Below the pieces are notes generated by a model. That model was not told where the DNA came from and searched no databases. It saw nothing but the letters and a program-made list of their open reading frames with translations. This document shows, one piece after another, positions 1 through 6,604 of a DNA stretch of 11,501 nt. The position numbers and the translations under genes are program-made. The DNA comes from RGIG8775 sp045587785 (GTDB lineage Bacteria > Bacillota > Clostridia > Oscillospirales > CAG-272): positions 1 through 11,501 of the forward strand of contig JAZNDA010000037.1 in assembly GCA_045587785.1 (NCBI GenBank), written 5' to 3'. Position 1 is the first letter of the stretch, and every line of letters starts with the position of its first letter.

Positions 1-3000
1 AAAATCCAGCTACAGTATTGCCGGCATAAACAATGTCCGCAACAGCAAGTGCAGTGGTAGTGTATTCATCCAACTTTGCTGCAGTATCTGCATCCTTAAG
101 GTAGTTCAAAACAGCATCCTTAGTTGCAGCAGAAGATACACCCGCAAAGATATTATCATAGAATCCATCGAGGTTCTGGTCATTAACCTCATCACCGGTC
201 TTGAGAGCACCAATACCAGCTTTAACATTAATCAAAACATGTGCCTTCCAAGCCATCAAATCAAGAGCTTCAAATGCACCCTTAGCTTCCTCAACGTCCT
301 TAGCGGTCTTACCATTGTTATCAGCCTTAAATGCTGCATAGTATGCAGAAGTATTCTCAATAATATCAACAAGAGCAGCAACATTGTTTGTGTCATCGCT
401 TACAAAGTCCTCGAAAGCATCAAGTGCAAGATCTTCATTGGCAACAATGGAAGAAGCCTCGTAAATCTTCACATCATAAATACCCTTTTCAGCGCTATCA
501 AGTACTACATAAGATGCAGTAGCCTTATTTCCAGCAACAAAGAGGAAGTTTGCAACATACTTGTCATTATCAATAAGTCCCTGAATGGTAATAGGAGTCT
601 TCGTGTTGAAATCATTCAGAAGCTTAAATGCAGCAATCAAAGTGTTTGCCTGCTTACGAAGGTCTTCAAGTTCCTTATGAGAAGCAGTCAATGTCGCTGT
701 CTGAGCAGCAGTCAAAAGAGAATTGAATGTATATACAGTTGTTGTATACTGATCATACTCATCAACATCCAAATTATCTGTTGTGTCAGGATCTGCCAAA
801 TGAGAAACCTTTTCCTGAGCATTAGTTACCTTCATGTAGTTAAGAACTCTACCGGCAACTTCCCAGTTAGGAAGATAAAGTTCTTTGTAAGCATTAATAA
901 CCTTAGCCTCATGCTCATCAAGATTCTCCTTGTCTGTGGAAGCATCAAGATTCTTAATGGTTTCAACAATGGTCTTTGCTTCATCTACCAAGCTCTCAAC
1001 CTTAGCGGTAATGTCCTTGATATATTTATCAAGCTTTGTTGTATCAACAAGGATACTAAGGTCATAGAGATTGCTGGAACGTTTGAAAGTAGCAACATCA
1101 AGGTTATCATCGCCAATTACAGCAGGGTCTTCGTATACAGGAAGTACTACTGCGTCGGCACCTTCTCCCACAGTAACATTAGAAGCAAACCATGTGCTTG
1201 CATTATCAGCAAGAGCAATCAGTTCTGCCTTAGTCTTACCCCAATACTTGTCGCCGTTCATATTATACTCACCATCAAGTCTGATAAGTTCCTTAATATT
1301 TGCGGAATTCTTTTCAGCTTCAATAAGAGCATTAATTTGATTTGCAACTGCCTTTGCAGAATAGTAGGTGTTTTCAAAGAACATCTTGATTACACCATCA
1401 GCCTTGTAACTACCCTTTGTAAAAGTATAAAGCTTAAGATAGTCAACATTTTCAGCTGTATCAATATTAAATCCATCTGCATACGCAACCTCTGTCAAAC
1501 TAATGTCATTTACCATGGCATTGAAGTTGACATCTGTCACGATAACTGCAGGAGCAGTGTTGGTAGCGGGAGTAATAATCTTCCAAGCGTTGATCGCAGC
1601 CGCAATATCTACATATTCCTGAATCTTAGTGCTGTCATTGAGAGTAACAAATGATTTGTTCAATGCAGCGATTCTGTTGGCGATGGTAGTAGAGAATATC
1701 TTGAACTTCTCATAATGCGCCTTACAAGAATCACGGTCAGCAGTATAGACAGAATAGGTCACACCGCTTGTCATCGTCTTGGATACATTGTAACCATTGG
1801 TATATACATAGCTACCATTGTTAATAATATCCTTGAACTGGTCATCTGTCAATTTGTACTTAGCCTTCCACTCAGAAAGCGACTTTTCAATCTTCTCATA
1901 AACAAGTGTGTACTTGCTGTAGAGATCCTTTTCATTTGCTGCAAGATTAGTGTAATCTGCAAAAACCGAAATTGGAGCATCGTTTACTGTGTCAAACTTC
2001 AATTCCGTAAAGAATGCCTTGTTTGCAGCAATGTAATTGTCAACCGCCACGCCCAAGTCGATAGCAGTCTGGCTGTTGGTAACAAGCTTTACATTCTCAG
2101 CGGAAAGAAGGTTTGCATATTCTGCCCAAGATTTGTATTCCTGAATCAAGCCTGCAAGAAGTTCGAGATTTGCCTTGACAACTTTAGTGTCCTTATTTGT
2201 CTCAATCTTTTCAACAATCTTAGGAGCCTGTGCAAGAACATATGCAAGAGAACGATACTCAGTAACAGAACCATCAGCTTCGTTAATGGTAAATTTAGTT
2301 GTAAAAGAATCAATCGTCGTTGTGTAAACTGTGCAAAGTGTATTCACAGCATCAACAAGGTTAAATGTAAGATCCGTCACGCCATCAGCAGCCTTCTTGC
2401 CAATCGCAAACTTGGTAAGCTTTTCAGGCTTATTAATGTCAGCATAGTGCTTCTGTGCAACTGCCAGTGCCGCAAGAGCAGCGTTAACCTTTTCCTTGGT
2501 TGCATCGCCGGGCACAATATTGCCCTTGAGCTCAAGGTAAAGATCGTAAACGTTCTGAGCAGCAGACTTGAAAGGAGCAATATCAGCCTCAAGCTTTGCA
2601 ACTGCAGCCTTTACAGCAGCCTCGTCCTTAGATTGTTCAACAGAAATCTTAGCAAGAGCAAGAATCTCGCTAATCTTCACATAATCGTCTGCAAGGTAAT
2701 CATCCTTGTTTGCAAGGAATGCAGCCTCTTTAAGAGCGATTGTACTTGCTGTCTTTTCTTTGAGTTCCTGAAGTGCAGCAGCAATAGCCTCAGCCTGCTC
2801 CTGTTCCTTCTCGGCCTCATCAAGCTTTCCATCGAGACCCTTAATAGATTCCTCCAAGCCCTTAATAGCCTCAAGAATCTCAGTGACACTCTGCTTGTTT
2901 GCCTCGACATCCTTCTTGACGTCGTCGAGCTCAGAAGAAGAGCCCTGGTTCTCAAGCGCCTTCGAAATGGTAGCGAGAGTGCTCTCGATACCCGAAAGAG

Positions 3001-3145
3001 CTGCCTTCTGTTCCTCAATCGAAGCATCAAGGTCATTTACCTTGTCGTCGAGATTGGTAACAGTGGATTTGCTTGCGCATCCTGCGAACGCTGTTACAAT
3101 CATAAGTACAGCGAGCAAAAGCGCGGTAATTTTGATTTTTCTCAT
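1..3145 (-). CDS. Giant predicted lipoprotein, partial (C-terminus outside window)
   Basis: The minus-strand frame stays open from an ATG at 3145 to the left edge, giving at least 1048 residues without a stop. A strong Shine-Dalgarno GGAGGG (3151-3156) lies 5 bases before the ATG and fixes the start. The N-terminus has a lipoprotein signal: MRKIK, a hydrophobic stretch, then FAGC with Cys23 as the lipidation site; Phe at -3 is atypical. Residues about 30-135 are Lys/Glu/Leu-rich heptads that look like a coiled-coil stalk. Residues about 136-196 resemble a FIVAR-type helical module by eye (Asp-Asp-Tyr start, Ala/Lys helices). The remainder is mostly helical and rich in Ala, Lys, Asp, Asn and Thr, with little Arg or Cys; I see no catalytic motif and do not recognise the family. 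It is probably anchored to the outer face of the membrane. A helical surface, adhesion or scaffold role is inference only. The DNA is visibly more AT-rich and Ala/Lys-biased than its neighbours. A LytTR-type operator upstream suggests control by the adjacent regulator. Confidence 0.88.
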   Translation of the reverse strand, partial: MRKIKITALLLAVLMIVTAFAGCASKSTVTNLDDKVNDLDASIEEQKAALSGIESTLATISKALENQGSSSELDDVKKDVEANKQSVTEILEAIKGLEESIKGLDGKLDEAEKEQEQAEAIAAALQELKEKTASTIALKEAAFLANKDDYLADDYVKISEILALAKISVEQSKDEAAVKAAVAKLEADIAPFKSAAQNVYDLYLELKGNIVPGDATKEKVNAALAALAVAQKHYADINKPEKLTKFAIGKKAADGVTDLTFNLVDAVNTLCTVYTTTIDSFTTKFTINEADGSVTEYRSLAYVLAQAPKIVEKIETNKDTKVVKANLELLAGLIQEYKSWAEYANLLSAENVKLVTNSQTAIDLGVAVDNYIAANKAFFTELKFDTVNDAPISVFADYTNLAANEKDLYSKYTLVYEKIEKSLSEWKAKYKLTDDQFKDIINNGSYVYTNGYNVSKTMTSGVTYSVYTADRDSCKAHYEKFKIFSTTIANRIAALNKSFVTLNDSTKIQEYVDIAAAINAWKIITPATNTAPAVIVTDVNFNAMVNDISLTEVAYADGFNIDTAENVDYLKLYTFTKGSYKADGVIKMFFENTYYSAKAVANQINALIEAEKNSANIKELIRLDGEYNMNGDKYWGKTKAELIALADNASTWFASNVTVGEGADAVVLPVYEDPAVIGDDNLDVATFKRSSNLYDLSILVDTTKLDKYIKDITAKVESLVDEAKTIVETIKNLDASTDKENLDEHEAKVINAYKELYLPNWEVAGRVLNYMKVTNAQEKVSHLADPDTTDNLDVDEYDQYTTTVYTFNSLLTAAQTATLTASHKELEDLRKQANTLIAAFKLLNDFNTKTPITIQGLIDNDKYVANFLFVAGNKATASYVVLDSAEKGIYDVKIYEASSIVANEDLALDAFEDFVSDDTNNVAALVDIIENTSAYYAAFKADNNGKTAKDVEEAKGAFEALDLMAWKAHVLINVKAGIGALKTGDEVNDQNLDGFYDNIFAGVSSAATKDAVLNYLKDADTAAKLDEYTTTALAVADIVYAGNTVAGF

Positions 3146-3177
3146 GTTTTCCCTCCATGAATTGAATTTGTGGTACC

Positions 3178-3206
3178 ATTGTACACCATTGTCTTGATTT
3201 TTGCAC
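3178..3206 (-). promoter_or_regulatory. Putative promoter of the giant lipoprotein gene
   Basis: Read on the minus strand, a -10 box TACAAT (3178-3183; 5 of 6 to TATAAT) is preceded, after a 17-bp spacer, by a poor -35 hexamer GTGCAA (3201-3206; 3 of 6 to TTGACA). The poor -35 next to a regulator-type repeat (3216-3244) is what an activator-dependent promoter looks like. The transcript would have a short leader of roughly 25 bases before the Shine-Dalgarno. No transcription data are available; this is pattern matching. Confidence 0.5.
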
Positions 3207-3215
3207 TACTTTTTT

Positions 3216-3244
3216 ACGAACGGGTGATATTTCGTACCAACGGG
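3216..3244 (-). promoter_or_regulatory. Candidate LytTR operator: paired 9-bp direct repeats
   Basis: On the minus strand CCCGTTGGT (3236-3244) and CCCGTTCGT (3216-3224) are direct repeats differing at one base, with starts 20 bp apart (11-bp gap). Each fits the published LytTR-family half-site pattern [TA][AC][CA]GTTN[AG][TG] at 8 of 9 positions, failing only at the first base. Family sites are usually tandem with a gap near 12 bp, so the spacing is close but not exact. The proximal repeat ends 9 bp upstream of the weak -35 box of the lipoprotein promoter, and the gene upstream encodes a LytTR protein. Confidence 0.55.
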
Positions 3245-3262
3245 CGGATTTTGCCCATTTTT

Positions 3263-3292
3263 CCGCGTATACAGTGCAAAAACGCGGTTTTT
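3263..3292 (+). terminator. Weak terminator-like hairpin, plus-strand polarity
   Basis: CCGCG (3263-3267) and CGCGG (3283-3287) form a 5-bp GC stem around a 15-base loop, followed by TTTTT on the plus strand. In the minus direction, in which both flanking genes are transcribed, the stem is followed by A residues, so it would not be an efficient terminator for the LytTR gene. The short stem and long loop make it a weak candidate; it may only limit antisense transcription or be chance. Read-through from the regulator gene into the lipoprotein gene is therefore possible. Confidence 0.25.
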
Positions 3293-3305
3293 GGGAGTCA
3301 AAACC

Positions 3306-4064
3306 CTACTTCGAGATCGCCCCGTCGCACGGAATTTCCCCGCCTGTGCCTTGTGTAATCCCGCAAAAATCCATCCACGCCTTCTTCGCCTCGGCATATC
3401 GGTTTTTTGCGATGGTGACATAGTCGCCGGTCTCCATGATAAATCGGTACTTTTCCATTCGTCTGACCTTTCCCAGATTTACAATGAAGCTCCTATGTGA
3501 GCGGTAGAACCGCGGTTTCGGAAGCTTTTCGTACACGTCGTTGAGTGCGCCCACGCAGGTCACCCCGCCTCCCGGGCAGTGCACCTCAAGCTCCGTGCGA
3601 AAAACTTCTATATATATGATGTCATCGGTCACAAATCCGTTTCTTCTACCGTCGCCGCCATATAATATAATAGAAGGCTTTTGCTCATAACGTCTCGCAA
3701 CAAACGCAAACACGCCTCGCAGTTCACTTGCAGCCGCAGGCTTTTGCAGAAAGCACACGGGAAAGGTGCTGTACGCATCCATCGCCCGATCGGCGTTTCC
3801 CGTCAGGTACAAAATCTCTGCATCGCACCCCTCCGCTCTCAGCGCGCGCGCGAAAGCCACGCCGTCCTCCTCACCGACCGCGGTTTCCAAAACCAAAAGC
3901 CGATAGGCATTGACGCCACCTTCCAGCGCCTTGCCGAGAAGCGAAAGAGACGCAAAGCATTCGATCTCCACAAAAACCGACAGCTCCGTCGCGAACGCGC
4001 GAAGGTGCTTCATCAGTTGTTCCGAATGTTGTTCCGTGTCATCACATATCGCAATTCTAAGCAT
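3306..4064 (-). CDS. LytTR-family response regulator with Glu at the phospho-acceptor site
   Basis: A 252-residue cytoplasmic DNA-binding regulator of the AgrA/LytR type. Residues 1-125 are a receiver domain: the acidic pair D8-D9, T88 and K108 (before Pro109) are in place, but the residue expected to be the phosphorylated Asp is E60 (LLVLETAVGEEDG; codon GAA at 3885-3887). Residues about 131-232 form the LytTR DNA-binding domain with the typical FYRSHRSFIVNL signature (186-197). The start is supported by GAGAGG five bases upstream and by an excellent promoter. No histidine kinase gene is in the window. It is probably transcribed alone, since a terminator lies upstream, though read-through into the lipoprotein gene 160 bp downstream is possible. 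Glu can sometimes mimic phospho-Asp, so the protein may be active without a kinase; that is inference. The likely target is the promoter region at 3178-3244. Confidence 0.93.
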   Translation of the reverse strand: MLRIAICDDTEQHSEQLMKHLRAFATELSVFVEIECFASLSLLGKALEGGVNAYRLLVLETAVGEEDGVAFARALRAEGCDAEILYLTGNADRAMDAYSTFPVCFLQKPAAASELRGVFAFVARRYEQKPSIILYGGDGRRNGFVTDDIIYIEVFRTELEVHCPGGGVTCVGALNDVYEKLPKPRFYRSHRSFIVNLGKVRRMEKYRFIMETGDYVTIAKNRYAEAKKAWMDFCGITQGTGGEIPCDGAISK

Positions 4065-4100
4065 AGGTTCCTCTCACATCGACATCTTCTGTCGCAAGAC

Positions 4101-4129
4101 ATTATACCACATCTTTGCATTAATTGCAA
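4101..4129 (-). promoter_or_regulatory. Promoter of the LytTR regulator gene
   Basis: The minus strand carries -35 TTGCAA (4124-4129), a 17-bp spacer and a perfect -10 TATAAT (4101-4106), which is also an extended -10 (TGGTATAAT). It lies about 40 bp upstream of the start codon and just downstream of the terminator of the M23 gene, so the regulator has its own strong sigma-A-type promoter. I saw no LytTR-type repeat here, so autoregulation is not indicated. Confidence 0.8.
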
Positions 4130-4192
4130 TATCCTTTTTGATTTTATTTGCGCTTTTTGCAGGTTTTTTTACCATATATTATATTTTCAATC

Positions 4193-4220
4193 AAAAAAGA
4201 CGGATCACTCCGTCTTTTTT
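4193..4220. terminator. Bidirectional intrinsic terminator after the M23 gene
   Basis: A perfect 12-bp stem (4193-4204 with 4209-4220) around a 4-base loop: six A, GACGGA, TCAC, TCCGTC, six T. It follows the M23 stop codon (4229) by 8 bases on the minus strand and has a T-run in both directions. It insulates the M23 gene from the LytTR promoter. Confidence 0.92.
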
Positions 4221-4228
4221 GGGTATAT

Positions 4229-4930
4229 TCACGACTTTGAGGCATCCTCGTAAGCCGACGAGGACAGGGTGGCGACTGCATCCTTATCCATATATTCAAG
4301 CGGATCGACCTGCAGACCCGCCACGGTCAGCTCAAAATGCAAATGCGGTTCATCGGCAAGCTCAGTCATGGCACTCTCGCCAACGTAGCCCAAGAGCTGT
4401 CCGCTTCCCACCTTGGCCCCCGCCTCAATGCCTTCTGCCATCTCGGCGGTAAGATTCTTATAAATGCTCACGGCGTCGCCGCTGTGCTGCACAGCAATGC
4501 ACTGTCCCATCATGGGATCCTCCCAGATCTCGGCAATGGTGCCGTCCGCCGCCGCATACACGGGCGCGCTCTCCTGCGTTTCGATGTCAACTCCTAAGTG
4601 TACACGATAGTCATTCATGGTGGCGGAGAACACCTGCTTTTCAGCATCGTGGCTCTTGGTCACCTTGCCGCTTGCAGGCAAAACGAAGGTGGGCAACTTG
4701 CCCAGAACGTCGGACACAGGCGGTTCAGTCACGCTGGATTCGGGCGCCTTGGTGGTGGATTCCACGGGCACCGAGGAGGTCTCCTCGCCGCGTCTTGCCC
4801 GATTGGCGACCGTGGCAACTGCGGCGACCGCCGCAAGTGCCACAAGAAGCGTGATGGCGGTTATCCAAACCGCACGATTTTCCCTAAAGTTCTCAGCAAA
4901 CTTGCTGTTTTTGAGGTTGTTGTTTGACAT
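4229..4930 (-). CDS. SpoIIQ-like membrane-anchored M23 family protein
   Basis: A 233-residue protein with a short cytoplasmic N-terminus, one membrane segment (about 21-43), a Ser/Thr/Pro/Glu-rich linker (about 48-78) and an extracytoplasmic LytM/M23 domain (about 85-213). The zinc-ligand pattern is present: H111 and D115 in HLGVD, and H196/H198 in HLHFEL. The second catalytic His of active M23 peptidases (usually Y-x-H-L) is Asn159 in IYKNL, as I recall from SpoIIQ-type relatives, so peptidase activity may be reduced or absent. SpoIIQ proteins pair with SpoIIIAH between mother cell and forespore during engulfment. Size, topology and YKNL support that grouping, but no spoIID or other sporulation gene is adjacent, so a general cell-wall role remains possible. 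The start has AAAGGAG (4938-4944) seven bases upstream. It ends in a perfect terminator and appears monocistronic. No convincing sigma-A promoter was found upstream on this strand. Confidence 0.88.
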   Translation of the reverse strand: MSNNNLKNSKFAENFRENRAVWITAITLLVALAAVAAVATVANRARRGEETSSVPVESTTKAPESSVTEPPVSDVLGKLPTFVLPASGKVTKSHDAEKQVFSATMNDYRVHLGVDIETQESAPVYAAADGTIAEIWEDPMMGQCIAVQHSGDAVSIYKNLTAEMAEGIEAGAKVGSGQLLGYVGESAMTELADEPHLHFELTVAGLQVDPLEYMDKDAVATLSSSAYEDASKS

Positions 4931-5013
4931 TTTTTAACTCCTTTGTTGTTTTGGTTTCGGTTGCTATTATTGTTGACAATTCGAAAAGTTTTATTCATTT
5001 TTCCAAAAAAATA

Positions 5014-5042
5014 TTTACTTTTTCCCAAAAATAGCTTATAAT
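5014..5042 (+). promoter_or_regulatory. Possible plus-strand promoter facing the palindromic element
   Basis: TTTACT (5014-5019; 4 of 6 to TTGACA), a 17-bp spacer and a perfect TATAAT (5037-5042) lie on the plus strand. Transcription would begin at the left edge of the inverted-repeat element and run through it, antisense towards tmcAL. The region is very AT-rich, so a chance match is quite possible. The surrounding 4946-5051 stretch otherwise holds only the leader of the M23 gene and no recognisable gene. Confidence 0.3.
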
Positions 5043-5051
5043 ATATAGGAA

Positions 5052-5324
5052 AGCCGTAGCGGAATCGAACACATAAGCCCTACGCGGCAAATTTTTGCGT
5101 CTTTTGCCGCAGCTCGGCTTGTAAAGTCTTACTTTGCTGCACCTCACTCCGACCAAATCCGCTAAAAATTTGCTCGCGTAGGGTGCGCGCAGTTTTAAGC
5201 GAGAAAATATTTTGGATAGACAAGGCAGAAATCCGCAGTAATATGGGATATTACAAGGATTTTTCCCGCCGTATATGCAAATATTTTCCGCTTAAAACCT
5301 TATTTGTTCGATTCTGCTACGGCT
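5052..5324. repeat. 273-bp element with terminal and internal inverted repeats (MITE-like or structured RNA)
   Basis: The ends 5052-5077 and 5299-5324 are inverted repeats of 26 bp with 2 mismatches; they begin AGCCGTAGC. Inside are two further arms. Arm A pairs 5078-5099 with 5160-5183 (shared core CCCTACGCG and GCAAATTTTT, with single-base bulges) and encloses 5100-5159, which contains AAAGT-CTT-ACTTT. Arm B pairs 5192-5214 with 5278-5298 (core GTTTTAAGCG and GAAAATATTT) and holds a perfect hairpin GTAATAT-GGG-ATATTAC (5238-5254). The whole unit can fold as a closing stem with two long branches on either strand. I find no ORF of its own, no transposase and no clear target-site duplication. 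It fills most of the gap between tmcAL and the M23 gene. A MITE-like mobile repeat is the simplest reading; a structured RNA or bidirectional terminator is the alternative. Confidence 0.75.
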
Positions 5325-6504
5325 ACAGAATGACTGCCTCTTGCTTGATATATCGGTCTGCCGCCCCCGCACTCGGCAAACAAAGCGAATACAGGGCGTC
5401 GGCACGTGCGGAAAGTTCCGCCTGCCTGCGGATAGCATGCTCATTTACCTTGTGACGGACACAAAGCATATCAATGTCCGACGGTTTGGTCAGAATCGGC
5501 AGACCGCTTTTTCGGAGCGACGCCAAAAGCATTCTGCCGCGCTCGTTTGCACCAAGCACGGTGGTGTATGCCACACCGCCGTCAAGGTCTGCATACTTGA
5601 CCCCCAATATGGCGGCAATGACAGCACGGCGAATGGTGGCGTCGGGGTATCGCTTGGTAGCCGCAAGCGAAAACATTTCTTCAAGCGTCTGACTTTTACT
5701 CGCACACTCACAAAGACGGTATTCAAGCCCGTTGCCAAGCCCTGCAATATCTGAAAGCATCTCGGGCGAGGTCAGACGGAAAAATCCGAGAATGGTGCGT
5801 TCGGCATTTTTGAGACTTGCAGGAGCATCCCCTTGTAACAAGGAAAGGCAAAGCTGATCGTAACAGGCCTTTGGCATATAGCCGCTAAGCACGTCCATAT
5901 CCCCATCCTGCATGCATTTTCTGAGTGCCGTCGCCGAAGCATAAGCCGACGCACCCGTGGTCTTACACAAGAAGCCGTCTCCCTTTCGCAAAACTGCAAG
6001 CGGCGACATGTCAAGTTCTCTCTCGCGAATAGCCGCAAGATATTCTACTGCCAGTATGTCATTGGGCGAAAGCCTCTCAGCCTCACCGTCAAGAAGTCCC
6101 TTAAAATGCGCCGCGGCACTTCCCTCTCCCGCGTCTTTCTCCCGATCCGTTGCTTCCAAAAGACGCTCGGCAAGCGTCCATAAGCGATCCGTATCGCCGC
6201 TCTCCGAACCAAACGTAAGAATATTCGCCCCCACCATGGACAAAATATCCACGCCTGCCCGCGCAAAAAAAGACGCCGAGGACGAGCAAAACGGAAACGG
6301 AAGCTCTAAAACGAGGTCGGCACCGCCAAGCAAGGCGCACTTAGCTCTTGTATATTTATCGACAACCGAGGCATCTCCGCGCTGTACAAAATGACCGCTC
6401 ATCACCGCCACCACCACATCCGCGCTTTGCTTGGCGCACCTTATCAGATACTCATGTCCGCTGTGAAACGGATTGTATTCCGAAATAATGCCGCATATTT
6501 TCAT
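5323..6504 (-). CDS. tmcAL: tRNA(Met) cytidine acetate ligase (YlbM/TmcAL family)
   Basis: A 393-residue member of the nucleotidyltransferase family once called DUF795/YlbM. In Bacillus subtilis TmcAL uses ATP and free acetate, through acetyl-adenylate, to form N4-acetylcytidine at the wobble position of elongator tRNA-Met. The N-terminus shows the HxGH nucleotide-binding signature in EYNPFHSGHEYL (H14, H17), followed by the family block MSGHFVQRGDAS and KYTRAKCALLGGADLVLELP. Length is close to the usual 390-415. The C-terminus ends in EAVIL, where relatives also end, so the gene appears intact. The stop TAG (5323-5325) takes its last two bases from the inverted-repeat element. A purine-rich Shine-Dalgarno (GGAAGGGG) lies about 9 bases before the ATG. 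It is divergent from ackA, whose product consumes or produces acetate, consistent with the acetate requirement. Confidence 0.93.
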   Translation of the reverse strand: MKICGIISEYNPFHSGHEYLIRCAKQSADVVVAVMSGHFVQRGDASVVDKYTRAKCALLGGADLVLELPFPFCSSSASFFARAGVDILSMVGANILTFGSESGDTDRLWTLAERLLEATDREKDAGEGSAAAHFKGLLDGEAERLSPNDILAVEYLAAIRERELDMSPLAVLRKGDGFLCKTTGASAYASATALRKCMQDGDMDVLSGYMPKACYDQLCLSLLQGDAPASLKNAERTILGFFRLTSPEMLSDIAGLGNGLEYRLCECASKSQTLEEMFSLAATKRYPDATIRRAVIAAILGVKYADLDGGVAYTTVLGANERGRMLLASLRKSGLPILTKPSDIDMLCVRHKVNEHAIRRQAELSARADALYSLCLPSAGAADRYIKQEAVIL

Positions 6505-6541
6505 TTTTATGCCCCTTCCTCTAAAAAGTTATGAAAAACAC

Positions 6542-6570
6542 TTGAAAATTGGAATATTTTGTAGTATAAT
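6542..6570 (+). promoter_or_regulatory. ackA promoter
   Basis: TTGAAA (6542-6547), a 17-bp spacer and TATAAT (6565-6570) on the plus strand form a near-consensus sigma-A promoter. Transcription would begin near 6577, giving a leader of roughly 28 bases with GGAGG at 6592-6596. This fits a strongly expressed central-metabolism gene. Confidence 0.85.
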
Positions 6571-6580
6571 AATATGTCAA
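6551..6580 (-). promoter_or_regulatory. Possible tmcAL promoter overlapping the ackA promoter
   Basis: On the minus strand a perfect -35 TTGACA (6575-6580) is followed after 18 bp by TATTCC (6551-6556; 3 of 6 to TATAAT). The -10 is poor, so assignment is uncertain, but it is the best candidate between the two start codons. If correct, its spacer contains the ackA -10 box and the two promoters could not easily be occupied at once. Confidence 0.4.
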
Positions 6581-6604
6581 TATTTTTATGCGGAGGAAAT
6601 TTAT

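Noticed and set aside
239..3160. Two long plus-strand open frames (239-1654 and 1715-3160) antisense to the giant lipoprotein
   Set aside because: They lie in exact codon register with the minus-strand gene and arise because that gene rarely uses TTA, CTA and TCA codons. Their translations are rich in Cys, Ser, Ile and Leu with no domain pattern, and there is no ribosome site. The minus frame has a signal peptide, lipobox and strong Shine-Dalgarno.
5000..5045. Sigma-F-like promoter for the SpoIIQ-like gene (GGAAAAAGTA with ATATA upstream)
   Set aside because: Matches are partial in a very AT/A-rich stretch; I could not choose one candidate above chance.
5045..5331. Target-site duplication flanking the palindromic element
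   Set aside because: Flanks on the left (ATAGGAA) and right (CAGAATG) do not show a convincing direct repeat, so mobility is not proven from this copy.
6473..6604. Upstream in-frame ATG that would extend AckA by 44 residues
   Set aside because: It overlaps the tmcAL start and the ackA promoter, and the family N-terminus and a good GGAGG site match the ATG at 6605.
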